Positions 31,030-40,153 are shown, counted from the first letter of the stretch. The stretch: 64,000 bases of DNA from Sphingobacterium sp. UBA5670 (GCF_002420705.1 NZ_DIIM01000013.1:75702-139701), one strand, 5' to 3'. Numbers and translations: made by a program. Notes: generated by a model not told the origin, from the letters alone.

Positions 31030-32166
31030 ATGAAAAGATTTCTTCCTTTGCCCTTTTATGTCAAGTTGGCCTGTGTACTTATTAGTATCATTTTACTGGG
31101 GTATTTAGCAAAAATAGGGGATACGATCGTGATTCCTATGATTTTGGGCTTACTGTTTTCCCTGCTGTTGATTCCGCTAAGCAATTTTTTGGAACAGAAG
31201 CTGCGGTTTCCAAGAACATTGTCAGGTATAATAAGTGTTATTTTGTTTTTCGGTGTTCTCGGGTACGGACTTTTTCTGTTAGCCTCTCAGCTTACGCTTC
31301 TTAAAGAGGATTTTCCGGCTTTTAAACAACAGATCATGGACGGTGTGAGCAATTTGCAGACTTGGGTGAGCCACCAATTTGGAATCCAGCATAAAGATCA
31401 GATTGACTTTATTAATAAAACAGCATCGAAGTCTGTGGATTCGGGAACTTTATTTCTGGGGACAGCATTGGTTTCCCTTTCATCCATGTTCATTCTGTTT
31501 GTTTTTACTTTTCTATACACATTTTTCTTGCTTATCTATAGAGGGCATGTGGTTAAATTTCTCTTATTTGTCAACCGTGTTGAGGACAGGCCAATTGTTG
31601 TCGATGTAATAAAACAGGTTCAGTATGTCGTCAAGAAGTATCTTATTGGCTTACTGATCCAAATGAGTCTGGTTTCGCTTTTAGTCTTTATTGTCCTGTC
31701 GCTGATTGGGGTAAAATATAGCCTGCTGTTGGCTTTAATTACAGGAGTTTTTAATGTATTGCCTTATGTAGGTATTTTCTCCTCTATGCTTATCATCGCC
31801 ATTCTGACTTTTGCTACATCCTCTTTTACCCATGTCGTCTTGGTGATCATTGCCCTTATTGTTGTGCATATGATAGACAGCAATTTCATCGTGCCGAAGA
31901 TTGTTGGTTCTAAGGTGAAAGTCAATTCCCTGTTTGCTATGCTCTCCATTATCATTGGTGAGATGATATGGGGGATCTCAGGTATGTTTTTGGCTATACC
32001 AATTCTAGCTATCGTTAAGATTGTGATGGACCGGATCAAAGAACTTAAACCTTGGGGATTTCTGTTAGGGGAAGAAGATAGTAAGGATGAAGTATATAAG
32101 GATTTATTTGATACGTTAAACCCGGTTGAGAAGAAAATTATAGAAGAGAACGAGACGAAGTCGTAA
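31030..32166 (+). CDS. AI-2E family (UPF0118/PerM) membrane transporter
   Basis: Inner-membrane protein of 378 residues with about seven or eight helices. Typical features are the N-terminal helices (VKLACVLISIILLGYLAKIG), the amphipathic central soluble segment (about 95-140), KKYLIGLLIQMSLVSLLVF and the motif ITGVFNVLPYVGIFSSML, then DSNFIVPKIVGSKVKVNSL. Relatives include a sodium/proton antiporter and proposed autoinducer-2 exporters, so the substrate cannot be named. It follows PorT-like copy 1 after a terminator. Confidence 0.88.
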   Translation: MKRFLPLPFYVKLACVLISIILLGYLAKIGDTIVIPMILGLLFSLLLIPLSNFLEQKLRFPRTLSGIISVILFFGVLGYGLFLLASQLTLLKEDFPAFKQQIMDGVSNLQTWVSHQFGIQHKDQIDFINKTASKSVDSGTLFLGTALVSLSSMFILFVFTFLYTFFLLIYRGHVVKFLLFVNRVEDRPIVVDVIKQVQYVVKKYLIGLLIQMSLVSLLVFIVLSLIGVKYSLLLALITGVFNVLPYVGIFSSMLIIAILTFATSSFTHVVLVIIALIVVHMIDSNFIVPKIVGSKVKVNSLFAMLSIIIGEMIWGISGMFLAIPILAIVKIVMDRIKELKPWGFLLGEEDSKDEVYKDLFDTLNPVEKKIIEENETKS

Positions 32167-32465
32167 TTGTCTTAGCAGCGAACGTGTAATACGAAATATA
32201 TCATTAAATTGAAATTTGAGCTAATGTCCAAATTCAATTTAGTTAGGCATGTTAAACGCAGATCGTTGGAAATAAGATTGGAGTAGCTCGGTTAGACGGC
32301 ATAGGTAAAGGCTAAAGAATAACTTCCATATGTTCAAGAGGTTTGGATATCAGGTTGAGTAAGTTATCGATATATACCTGATCATTTAATAGATGGGTAA
32401 CTATTTTGCTGTTGTATTTCAAAATATTTTATTCTATTTTCGTTTTATATATAATTTATTATTTA
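32167..32465. other. Intergenic region with 12-bp inverted repeat
   Basis: AAATTGAAATTTG and CAAATTCAATTT near 32205-32240 form a 12-bp stem with one bulged base, without a T-tract. Otherwise no feature is recognised. Confidence 0.5.
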
Positions 32466-33080
32466 ATGAAAAGAAAATTACTCTCAATCGCTGCGGTACT
32501 ATGTTTTATTGCCGGGGCAAAAGCACAGACTTCCTATGGTTTTAAGGCTGGTGCAACTTTTCCTAAGATGACCGCGTCACTAGGAAGTGTATCTGTTTCG
32601 ACAGAATCATCGACATCGTTTTATCTGACGGGTTACTTAGATGCTCCTTTAGCGAATAATTTTTCTATCCAACCTGGTTTGTCGCTTCAAGGTAAAGGGG
32701 GGAAAGGATTGACACTTATTGACTACGAAGAATTGGGAGATAATGTGAAATTAGACTTAATGTATCTAGAATTACCCGTCAATTTTGTGTACAGCATTTT
32801 AACTGGAAATTCTGGAAGCGTTTTCTTAGGAGCTGGACCATATGCGGGATTAGGGCTGTCCGCTAAAGCTAAAGCAGAGAATGTGAAGATCGATGTTGGT
32901 TTTGGAGATAATAAATTGAAACGTTTTGATGCAGGAATTAACTTTTTAGCCGGTTATCGTCTATCCAACGGCTTTTTGATTAATGGTGGGTATGGCCTAG
33001 GTCTAGTTGATATGGCTGGGGCTGAGGGAGGTTCATTAAAGAATCGTGTATTTTCAATTGGAATCGGTTATCAGTTATAG
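32466..33080 (+). CDS. PorT-family outer-membrane beta-barrel protein (copy 2)
   Basis: A protein of 204 residues, paralogous to the gene at 30293 along its length: TSYGFKAGATFPKMTA, YLDAPLANNFSIQPGLSLQG, VFLGAGPYAGLGLS, GINFLAGYRLSNGFLINGGY, ending VFSIGIGYQL. The signal peptide KLLSIAAVLCFIAGAKAQ starts at the Met chosen here; upstream codons in the same frame encode an unrelated hydrophobic stretch. The two barrels flank the AI-2E gene. Confidence 0.85.
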   Translation: MKRKLLSIAAVLCFIAGAKAQTSYGFKAGATFPKMTASLGSVSVSTESSTSFYLTGYLDAPLANNFSIQPGLSLQGKGGKGLTLIDYEELGDNVKLDLMYLELPVNFVYSILTGNSGSVFLGAGPYAGLGLSAKAKAENVKIDVGFGDNKLKRFDAGINFLAGYRLSNGFLINGGYGLGLVDMAGAEGGSLKNRVFSIGIGYQL

Positions 33081-33102
33081 ATTTAGGCTAAAAAATAAAA
33101 AT

Positions 33103-33139
33103 AAAAAGGGCTTTTCTTACGAAAGGCCCTTCTTTTTTT
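33103..33139. terminator. Bidirectional terminator after PorT-like copy 2 and rpsJ
   Basis: The stem AAGGGCTTTTC/GAAAGGCCCTT (one wobble) has a TTAC loop and tails on both sides. It ends the str operon directly after rpsJ. Confidence 0.88.
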
Positions 33140-33155
33140 CAGTTACTGAAATCTA

Positions 33156-33461
33156 TCACACTTTGATTTCTACTTCAACGCCTGAAGGCAATTCAAGTTT
33201 CATCAATGCGTCAACAGTTTTAGCGTTTGATGAATAGATATCCAACAATCTTTTGTAAGCACACAATTGGAATTGCTCACGTGCCTTTTTGTTAACGTGT
33301 GGTGAACGTAATACCGTATAGATTTTTTTCTCAGTAGGCAATGGAATAGGACCACTAACAACTGCACCTGTAGGTTTTACTGTTTTTACGATTTTTTCAG
33401 CTGATTTGTCAACCAAATTGTAATCGTAAGATTTCAATTTAATTCTGATTCTTTGGCTCAT
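33156..33461 (-). CDS. rpsJ: 30S ribosomal protein S10
   Basis: Ribosomal protein uS10, 101 residues. RIRIKLKSYDYNLVDKSAEK, GPIPLPTEKKIYTVLRSPHV and REQFQLCAYKRLLDIYS are family-wide. S10 also acts in transcription antitermination with NusB. Here it is the last gene of rpsL-rpsG-fusA-rpsJ and is followed by a terminator and a converging gene rather than by rplC. Confidence 0.98.
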   Translation of the reverse strand: MSQRIRIKLKSYDYNLVDKSAEKIVKTVKPTGAVVSGPIPLPTEKKIYTVLRSPHVNKKAREQFQLCAYKRLLDIYSSNAKTVDALMKLELPSGVEVEIKV

Positions 33462-33478
33462 TTTTATTTATTTAAAAT

Positions 33479-33512
33479 GATTGCTAATTAGAGCTATTCA
33501 CAACTAGCAATC
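33479..33512 (-). promoter_or_regulatory. Hairpin just upstream of rpsJ
   Basis: Perfect 8-bp arms GATTGCTA (33479-33486) and TAGCAATC (33505-33512) with an 18-nt loop, ending 17 bases before the rpsJ ATG. No T-tract, so not a terminator. Confidence 0.55.
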
Positions 33513-33531
33513 GGTGTTTACTTTTTTGAAA

Positions 33532-33570
33532 GAACAAAGAGAAAAGACGAAAGGTCCTTCTTCTTTGTTC
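33532..33570 (-). promoter_or_regulatory. Hairpin after fusA in the fusA-rpsJ spacer
   Basis: 9-bp arms GAACAAAGA (33532-33540) and TCTTTGTTC (33562-33570), 18 bases beyond the fusA stop. Confidence 0.5.
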
Positions 33571-33588
33571 CCTTATCTTTATTCTATA

Positions 33589-35712
33589 TTATTCTACAGA
33601 ACCTTTGATTTTACCTTTTGATTTTGCAATCACCTCTTCAGCAACGTTACGAGGAGCTTCTTCAAAGTGATCAAATTCCATTGTAGATGTTGCACGACCT
33701 GAAGTGATTGTACGTAATTGAGTTACGTAACCGAACATCTCAGAAAGTGGAACCAATGCTTTGATTACTTGAGCACCGTTACGTGAATCCAAACCTTGCA
33801 TTTGACCACGACGACGGTTTAAGTCACCCATGACATCACCCATGTTTTCTTCTGGTGTTAAAACCTCTATTTTCATAATTGGTTCCATTAACACTGGAGA
33901 ACATTTAGGTAATCCTTCACGATATGCTTGACGAGCAGCTAATTCGAAAGACAATGAATCTGAATCGACAGCGTGGAATGAACCATCAATCAAACGAACT
34001 TTCATTCCTGATAATGGGAATCCTGCTAATACACCATTTTTCATTGAAGTTTCAAATCCTTTTTGAACTGAAGGGATAAATTCTTTAGGAATTTTACCAC
34101 CAACGATTTCATTAACGAATTGAAGAGGTGATTTTGTTAAATCGAAATCTTCGTCCGCCGGAGAAATAACAACTTTGATATCCGCGAATTTACCACGACC
34201 ACCTGATTGTTTTTTGAATACCTCACGGTGCTCAGTAGTACCGTTGATAGACTCTTTGTATGATACTTGAGGAGCACCTTGGTTAACCTCAACTTTGAAT
34301 TCACGTTTCAAACGGTCGATCAAGATCTCTAAGTGAAGCTCACCCATACCAGAGATAACTGTTTGACCAGTTTCTTCATCCGTTTTTACAACGAATGTAG
34401 GATCCTCTTCAGCCAATTTACCAAGACCGATACCTAATCTATCCACGTCAGCTTGAGTTTTAGGCTCGATCGCCAAACCAATTACTGGCTCAGGGAAAGT
34501 CATAGACTCTAATACGATAGGCGCTTTTTCGTCACAAAGTGTATCACCAGTTTTGATGTCTTTGAAACCAACAACAGCACCGATATCACCAGCCTCGATG
34601 AAAGGGATAGGGTTTTGTTTGTTCGCGTGCATTTGGAAGATACGAGAGATACGCTCTTTGTTTCCTGAACGAGTGTTCAATACATAAGAACCTGCATCTA
34701 ATTTACCAGAGTAAGCACGGATAAAACATAAACGACCTACGAATGGGTCAGTTGCAATTTTGAAACCTAAAGCTGCGAAAGGCTCGTTTACAGATGGTTT
34801 ACGGAAGATTTCTTCACCTGTATCAGGGTTTGTACCTTTTACAGCATCAATGTCAAGAGGTGAAGGCAATAATTCCATTACAAGATCCAACATGGTTTGA
34901 ACACCTTTGTTTTTGAAAGATGAACCACAAACCATAGGAACGATTGCGTTATCCAATACTGCTTTACGTAAAGCATCTAAGATTTCGCGCTCAGTTAATG
35001 AATTAGGATCTTCGAAGAATTTCTCCATCAAAGTCTCATCATAACCAGCAACAGCTTCCAATAATTTCTCACGGTATTCAGCAACTTCGTCCAACATATC
35101 CGCAGGAATTGGAACTTCAGTAAAGGTCATACCTTTATCGTGCTCATTCCAGATAATACCACGGTTGTTGATCAAATCAACGACACCTTGGAAGGTATCT
35201 TCCGCACCGATAGGCAATTGTAGAGCGACAGCATCAGAACCTAACATTGATTTTACTTGACCAACAACTTTTAAGAAGTCAGCACCTGAACGGTCCATTT
35301 TATTAACGAAACCAATGCGAGGTACTTTGTAATTATCAGCCAATCTCCAGTTAGTCTCTGATTGAGGCTCAACACCATCAACCGCAGAGAACAAGAATAC
35401 TAATCCGTCTAATACACGTAAAGAACGATTCACCTCAACCGTGAAATCCACGTGTCCAGGAGTATCGATTACGTTTACTTGGTATTTGTTGTTACGGTAG
35501 TTCCAGAATACTGTTGTTGCAGCAGAAGTAATCGTGATACCACGCTCAGCCTCTTGCTCCATCCAGTCCATTGTTGAAGCACCTTCGTGAACCTCACCAA
35601 TTTTGTGGTTTACACCTGAGTAATAAAGGATACGCTCAGTTGTTGTAGTTTTACCAGCATCGATGTGGGCAGCGATACCGATATTTCTAGTGAATTTTAA
35701 ATCTCTTGCCAT
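33589..35712 (-). CDS. fusA: Elongation factor G
   Basis: Translational GTPase of 707 residues that drives ribosomal translocation. G1 AHIDAGKTTTTER (residues 15-27), the switch region RGITITSAATT, G3 DTPGH, G4 NKMD and domain IV/V motifs (GMGELHLEILIDRLKREF, MGDVMGDLNRRRGQMQG) are all present. The start MARDLKFTRNIG at 35712 is preferred over a Met five codons upstream. It lies downstream of rpsG after a spacer with a large hairpin. Confidence 0.98.
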   Translation of the reverse strand: MARDLKFTRNIGIAAHIDAGKTTTTERILYYSGVNHKIGEVHEGASTMDWMEQEAERGITITSAATTVFWNYRNNKYQVNVIDTPGHVDFTVEVNRSLRVLDGLVFLFSAVDGVEPQSETNWRLADNYKVPRIGFVNKMDRSGADFLKVVGQVKSMLGSDAVALQLPIGAEDTFQGVVDLINNRGIIWNEHDKGMTFTEVPIPADMLDEVAEYREKLLEAVAGYDETLMEKFFEDPNSLTEREILDALRKAVLDNAIVPMVCGSSFKNKGVQTMLDLVMELLPSPLDIDAVKGTNPDTGEEIFRKPSVNEPFAALGFKIATDPFVGRLCFIRAYSGKLDAGSYVLNTRSGNKERISRIFQMHANKQNPIPFIEAGDIGAVVGFKDIKTGDTLCDEKAPIVLESMTFPEPVIGLAIEPKTQADVDRLGIGLGKLAEEDPTFVVKTDEETGQTVISGMGELHLEILIDRLKREFKVEVNQGAPQVSYKESINGTTEHREVFKKQSGGRGKFADIKVVISPADEDFDLTKSPLQFVNEIVGGKIPKEFIPSVQKGFETSMKNGVLAGFPLSGMKVRLIDGSFHAVDSDSLSFELAARQAYREGLPKCSPVLMEPIMKIEVLTPEENMGDVMGDLNRRRGQMQGLDSRNGAQVIKALVPLSEMFGYVTQLRTITSGRATSTMEFDHFEEAPRNVAEEVIAKSKGKIKGSVE

Positions 35713-35772
35713 AATATTTTTAAGCAACTGGCCATAAATGGCCTTGTGTGTTTAAATGTAATGTTAAATAAG

Positions 35773-35819
35773 TACACCGACCTTGATAAAGGAGTATTCT
35801 TTTATCGGAGGTCGGTGTA
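35773..35819 (-). promoter_or_regulatory. Large two-part hairpin between rpsG and fusA
   Basis: The outer stem TACACCGACC (35773-35782) pairs with GGTCGGTGTA (35810-35819); the inner stem is GATAAA with TTTATC. Total length 47 nt, no T-tract. A possible translational operator or processing site in the str mRNA. Confidence 0.65.
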
Positions 35820-35846
35820 ATCATATTTTTTTGAATGTCTTCAAAA

Positions 35847-36314
35847 TTAGAATCTGAAGTGTGAGAACGCTTTGTTAGCTTCCGCCATTTTGTGCGTATC
35901 TTCTTTCTTCTTAACAGCAGCACCTTCACCTTTAGAAGCTGAAATGATTTCTCCCGCTAATTTTTCGAACATTGTTTTTTCACCACGTTTACGAGCGTAT
36001 GAAATTAACCATTTCATACCCAATGCGATTTTACGGTCTGGACGAACTTCCATAGGAACTTGGAAGTTAGCACCACCAACACGGCGTGATTTAACTTCAA
36101 CAGCAGGCATAACGTTGTTCAAAGCTTTTTTCCAAGCTTCTAGACCGCTTTCTTGTGTTTTTTGTTCTACTAATTCTACTGCATCGTAAAAAATATCATA
36201 AGCGATAGATTTTTTACCATCTACCATCATGTTATTTACGAAACGTGTTACCTGAACGTCATTAAACTTTGGATCAGGTAAAATGATTCTCTTTTTCGGT
36301 TTTGACTTTCTCAT
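35847..36314 (-). CDS. rpsG: 30S ribosomal protein S7
   Basis: Ribosomal protein uS7, 155 residues, which nucleates the 30S head. MRKSKPKKRIILPDPKFNDV, RFVNNMMVDGKKSIAYDIFY, RVGGANFQVPMEV and the C-terminal MAEANKAFSHFRF fit the family. It begins 19 bp after rpsL. Confidence 0.98.
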   Translation of the reverse strand: MRKSKPKKRIILPDPKFNDVQVTRFVNNMMVDGKKSIAYDIFYDAVELVEQKTQESGLEAWKKALNNVMPAVEVKSRRVGGANFQVPMEVRPDRKIALGMKWLISYARKRGEKTMFEKLAGEIISASKGEGAAVKKKEDTHKMAEANKAFSHFRF

Positions 36315-36333
36315 TTTTCTTTCCTCCGTTTAA

Positions 36334-36747
36334 TTATTTCTTTTTACCTTTTGCTGGAGCTGCAGCTGCTTGTCCTGGTTTAGGACGCTTAGTTCCATAT
36401 TTAGAACGACGTTGGTTACGACCTGCTACACCTGAAGTATCTAATGCACCACGGATGATGTGGTAACGTACACCTGGTAAATCTTTTACACGACCACCAC
36501 GGATCAATACGATCGAGTGCTCTTGTAAGTTGTGACCTTCTCCAGGGATGTAAGCGTTAACCTCTTTACCGTTTGTTAAACGTACACGAGCTACTTTACG
36601 CATTGCTGAGTTTGGTTTTTTAGGGGTAGTAGTATATACACGTGTACATACACCTCTTCGCTGTGGACATGAGTCCAACGCTGGTGACTTACTCTTATCA
36701 ACCAGAGCTACTCTACCTTTTCTAACTAATTGTTGAATAGTAGGCAT
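36334..36747 (-). CDS. rpsL: 30S ribosomal protein S12
   Basis: Ribosomal protein uS12, 137 residues, of the decoding centre. MPTIQQLVRKGR, the TTPKKPNSAMRKVARVRL region with the lysine that streptomycin-resistance mutations alter, and the second such lysine in GGRVKDLPGVRYHIIRG are present. The C-terminal tail is rich in K, P and A. First gene of the str operon, with a clear promoter. Confidence 0.98.
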   Translation of the reverse strand: MPTIQQLVRKGRVALVDKSKSPALDSCPQRRGVCTRVYTTTPKKPNSAMRKVARVRLTNGKEVNAYIPGEGHNLQEHSIVLIRGGRVKDLPGVRYHIIRGALDTSGVAGRNQRRSKYGTKRPKPGQAAAAPAKGKKK

Positions 36748-36795
36748 TTACCTGTTTTTGTTTATAAATTTTATACCTAAATTATTTTAAGTTCG

Positions 36796-36826
36796 CAAAG
36801 ATACTGATTCCCTTTTGAATATGAAA
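36796..36826 (-). promoter_or_regulatory. Promoter of the str operon (rpsL)
   Basis: On the minus strand TTTC (36826-36823), a 19-bp spacer, then the exact -7 box TATCTTTG (36803-36796), giving a leader of about 45 nt. Confidence 0.75.
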
Positions 36827-37340
36827 TAGTTAGTGTATAAAATTTAGATTATTTTTTGATAAGCCCTTGTCTTTTTTTCTTATACTGTCACTCCGTTTGC
36901 GTCGTGGTAAAAGAGACGCTCCATATCTTTCTTGATTTACGGCACCTGGGCGGTTAGATCAATTTATTTAAGATGATTTATCCTATTTGCGCAGGAGCCT
37001 AATATTTTTCTAGGGAATAATACCTATAGGCCCCTGGTGGACCGTGAGATGTTGTTGAATTGAATAGTTGAGGTATAGCGGCTGGTTATGTACACAAATA
37101 GGGACGGTCGTAGGATGGCCGGACGGCCGCTCGCTGTGTGAGAATATGTTTTTAACCTTATCTACTGTAAACTGTTCTTTCTCTGCGTAATATTCTTTAA
37201 AAACCGTCTTTTGCCTGAAATTTATCTTCTACTGGTTTCTGAGTATATTGCTTGCTTTGCATGTCTTTGCGTTCTGTTTGGCAAAGCGTTTGTTAAAAAC
37301 GTATAAATATTTAATAGAAACAAATTAATGTATTCAAGTT
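36827..37340. other. Long divergent intergenic region upstream of rpsL and a lipoprotein gene
   Basis: Over 500 bases without a convincing ORF. It includes small hairpins (GCGTC/GACGC near 36900-36919, GCTTTGC/GCAAAGC near 37254-37286) and a locally G+C-rich patch near 37100-37135 with GGCCGGACGGCC. No known structured RNA recognised. Confidence 0.5.
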
Positions 37341-37757
37341 ATGAAAATCAAAATGAAATTAATGTATGCGGTGGTATTGGCCTTGGTAACCTTCGCTTTT
37401 GTTGGATGTTCAAAGGATAAAGATGAACCTATGCAAACCGGCGGAAGCATTGATGCAGCTATAGGTACATATAAAGGTAAAATTAAGATTATTGGTGGTG
37501 CCGAAGTCTTCAATCAAATATTGGTAGTTAGCAAGGTTAGCGATAATAAAGTTAAAGTTAGCGCGCAAAATGCCGATCTAAAGCTTCCTGTAAGAGAGAT
37601 CCAGGTTTCCAATAACTATAATATCTCGATTCAAGCTCTTCCAAATGAGCCTCAAGGTCAATTTATCTTCACCTTTGAAAATAAAGGCCTAACTTTTTTG
37701 GCGGAAAGAACGGAAGCAGGACAGTTGGAATATTCTTTTGATGGAACGAAACAATAG
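37341..37757 (+). CDS. Hypothetical lipoprotein
   Basis: A protein of 138 residues with a lipoprotein signal (LMYAVVLALVTFAFVGC), then a short acidic linker (SKDKDEPMQTGG) and a compact beta-rich domain (IGTYKGKIKIIGG, ILVVSKVSDNKVKVSAQ, GQFIFTFENKGLTFLAER). It resembles the many small lipid-anchored beta-sandwich or calycin-like proteins of Bacteroidota, but I cannot place it in a named family. It stands alone, with a bidirectional terminator after it. Confidence 0.75.
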   Translation: MKIKMKLMYAVVLALVTFAFVGCSKDKDEPMQTGGSIDAAIGTYKGKIKIIGGAEVFNQILVVSKVSDNKVKVSAQNADLKLPVREIQVSNNYNISIQALPNEPQGQFIFTFENKGLTFLAERTEAGQLEYSFDGTKQ

Positions 37758-37776
37758 GTTCCTCTACATATTTACT

Positions 37777-37813
37777 AAAAAGCCCGAATCAGTATATGGA
37801 TTCGGGCTTTTTA
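37777..37813. terminator. Bidirectional terminator between lipoprotein gene and rnr
   Basis: Perfect stem AAAAAGCCCGAATC/GATTCGGGCTTTTT with an 8-nt loop. Confidence 0.92.
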
Positions 37814-37829
37814 GTGAATTGGATTTATA

Positions 37830-39962
37830 TTATGAAAGCAACGTAAAATCAATCTGACGCTTATCCAGATCCACTTTCTTCACACGGATCTGAACTTCAT
37901 CACCCAATTGGAATTTCTTTTTCTTCCGCTGGCCAATGATCGCATAGTTCTTCTCGTCAAGCACGTAAAAGTCATCGGTGATATCCCGCAGTCTGACCAT
38001 ACCTTCACATTTGTTTTCCTCAATCTCCACATACATACCCCATTCGGTAACACCCGAGACAATACCCGTATATTCGGTACCAATCTGATCCTGCAAGTAT
38101 TCTGCCTGTTTGTATTTGATTGATGCACGTTCGGCCTCAGCCGCTTTTTTCTCCATTTGGGAAGAATGTTCGGCCATTTTCTCGTAATGCTCCGCATTGA
38201 TCTTGGTACCGCCCTCCAGATAGAATTGTAAAAGACGGTGTACCATCACATCGGGATAACGACGGATAGGAGAGGTGAAATGGGTGTAATAATCAAATGC
38301 AAGTCCATAGTGACTTGTCTTCTTTGTCGTATAGATCGCTTTGGCCATCGAACGTACCGCAAGTGAAGTCAGCATATTTTGCTCTTTGCTACCTTCTATC
38401 TTCGTCATCAGCGCATTTAAAGATTTAGCAGTTTCTTTATCTGTTTTGATAGTCAATTTATGGCCAAACCGTGCTGCAAATTGAGAGAAGGTCGTTAGCG
38501 TCTCCGGATTAGGTACATCGTGGAAACGATACACAAATGTTAGCTTGTTTTTACCACGGCCTTGTTTGCCAATAAACTCGGCAACTTTACGGTTCGCCAA
38601 TAGCATAAAATCTTCAATCAGTTTATGTGCATCCTTACGGACTTTGGTATATACGCCCGTGGGTTTGCCATTTTCATCCAACGTGAATTTTACCTCTTCA
38701 CTTTCAAAAGCTATGGCACCATTTTTAAACTTACGCTCCCGCAGAATATAAGCCAGTTCATTTAATTTTAAGATCTCTGCACTGAAATCTCCCGATTTTG
38801 TTTCGATTACCTCCTGCGCTTCTTCATAACTGAAACGGCGGTCTGAATGGATAATCGTGCGGCCGAACCATTGATGGTGCACATTGGCTTTTTCGTCCAA
38901 TTCAAAAACAGCCGAAAAACAAAGTTTATCTTCATGCGGACGTAACGAACAGACACCATTGGAAAGGCGCTCCGGAAGCATAGGTATAACACGGTCTACC
39001 AAATAGACGGATGTACCGCGGTTGAATGCTTCTTTGTCCAATTCTGTATCAGGTATCACAAAATGCGAAACATCCGCAATGTGAACACCAATTTCATAGT
39101 TGCCATTTTCCAATTTTTGAAAAGAGATGGCATCATCGAAATCTTTTGCATCCGCCGGGTCAATGGTAAAAGTCGTAATGTTTCTAAAATCACGTCTCTT
39201 GGCAATTTCTTCCTTGCTTATTTCTTCTGGAATTTTATTCGCTTCATCCTCTACTTTTTTAGGAAACTCCAATGGGAAACCATAGTCGGCCAAGATGGCG
39301 TTCATCTCGGTGTTATTTTCACCTTTGGTACCCAAAACGTGTTTCACCGTTCCGACAGGATTTTTGCTTCCGCTCGGCCAGTCGATAATCGAGACCACGA
39401 CCTTTTCTTTATCCTTGGCTCCATTCAAATTGTCCAATGGAATAAAAATGTCGTGTAGCATCTTGCGGTCATCTGCAATAAAAAACGCAAAATTATTGGA
39501 GATGCTGATCGTTCCTGTAAAATCGGTCTTGGCCCTTTGCAGGATTTCGACGACTTCACCCTCTTTTTTGCGGCCGCCTTTTCTTTTCTCGAAGGTATGA
39601 ACCTTGACAATATCACCATGGAGTGCCTGTCTCAGTTTGCGTGGAGCGATATAAATATCGTTTTCAAATTCATCGTCAGGAATCACGTAAGCAGAGCCGT
39701 CGGCAGTCATATCTACTTTTCCTGTGACATACACCTTAAGTTGCTTCAAATTAAATTTGCCTCGATCGACCTCAATAAAAAGCCCGTTTCTTACATTATC
39801 ATGTAAAATATCGGCTATAGCGACTTTCGAATCGTTATCTGTAAGGTTCAATTTAGACGAAACTTGTTTATAGTTGAGGGGCTTGTTGCCTGATTTCTCG
39901 AAGATATCGATGATCAATTGTGTTAAGACCTCCTTATATGGATTCTCTTTTCTTGTTTTCAT
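37830..39962 (-). CDS. rnr: Ribonuclease R
   Basis: Processive 3'-5' exoribonuclease of 710 residues for structured RNA. It has an N-terminal winged helix (about 1-70), cold-shock domains (about 75-240) and the RNB catalytic domain starting TIDPADAKDFDDAIS (268-278) with the metal-binding aspartates. SHYGLAFDYYTHFTSPIRRY is present, and the S1 domain is at about 625-708 (GTEYTGIVSGVTEWGMYVEI). It shares the strand with the small ORF and the Fur regulator upstream. Confidence 0.96.
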   Translation of the reverse strand: MKTRKENPYKEVLTQLIIDIFEKSGNKPLNYKQVSSKLNLTDNDSKVAIADILHDNVRNGLFIEVDRGKFNLKQLKVYVTGKVDMTADGSAYVIPDDEFENDIYIAPRKLRQALHGDIVKVHTFEKRKGGRKKEGEVVEILQRAKTDFTGTISISNNFAFFIADDRKMLHDIFIPLDNLNGAKDKEKVVVSIIDWPSGSKNPVGTVKHVLGTKGENNTEMNAILADYGFPLEFPKKVEDEANKIPEEISKEEIAKRRDFRNITTFTIDPADAKDFDDAISFQKLENGNYEIGVHIADVSHFVIPDTELDKEAFNRGTSVYLVDRVIPMLPERLSNGVCSLRPHEDKLCFSAVFELDEKANVHHQWFGRTIIHSDRRFSYEEAQEVIETKSGDFSAEILKLNELAYILRERKFKNGAIAFESEEVKFTLDENGKPTGVYTKVRKDAHKLIEDFMLLANRKVAEFIGKQGRGKNKLTFVYRFHDVPNPETLTTFSQFAARFGHKLTIKTDKETAKSLNALMTKIEGSKEQNMLTSLAVRSMAKAIYTTKKTSHYGLAFDYYTHFTSPIRRYPDVMVHRLLQFYLEGGTKINAEHYEKMAEHSSQMEKKAAEAERASIKYKQAEYLQDQIGTEYTGIVSGVTEWGMYVEIEENKCEGMVRLRDITDDFYVLDEKNYAIIGQRKKKKFQLGDEVQIRVKKVDLDKRQIDFTLLS

Positions 39963-39979
39963 CTATTTATTTTTTCTAA

Positions 39980-40153
39980 CTAGCTGATGGGTGCTCGGGT
40001 AAACAATACGTGTTTCTTATCTCTGTATTGCTTGCGTCTGCGTTTCACCCAATTATTATTAATTTTATCTTTGTCAATCTGCGACAGCCGCTTTAATCCC
40101 TTTAACTGATGACGATAATGGATTTCGGCAAACCAGTTTTTATCAAGGGGCAT
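39980..40153 (-). CDS. Small basic hypothetical protein
   Basis: A protein of 57 residues from MPLDKNWFAEIHYRHQLKGL to VLFTRAPIS, with 16 Lys/Arg. It lies on the same strand, 17 bp before rnr. The composition (W, H, Y and an ordered basic stretch NNWVKRRRKQYRDKK) looks like a real protein rather than noise. No family recognised; it may bind RNA. Weak points: it is short and no clear ribosome-binding site is seen. Confidence 0.45.
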   Translation of the reverse strand: MPLDKNWFAEIHYRHQLKGLKRLSQIDKDKINNNWVKRRRKQYRDKKHVLFTRAPIS

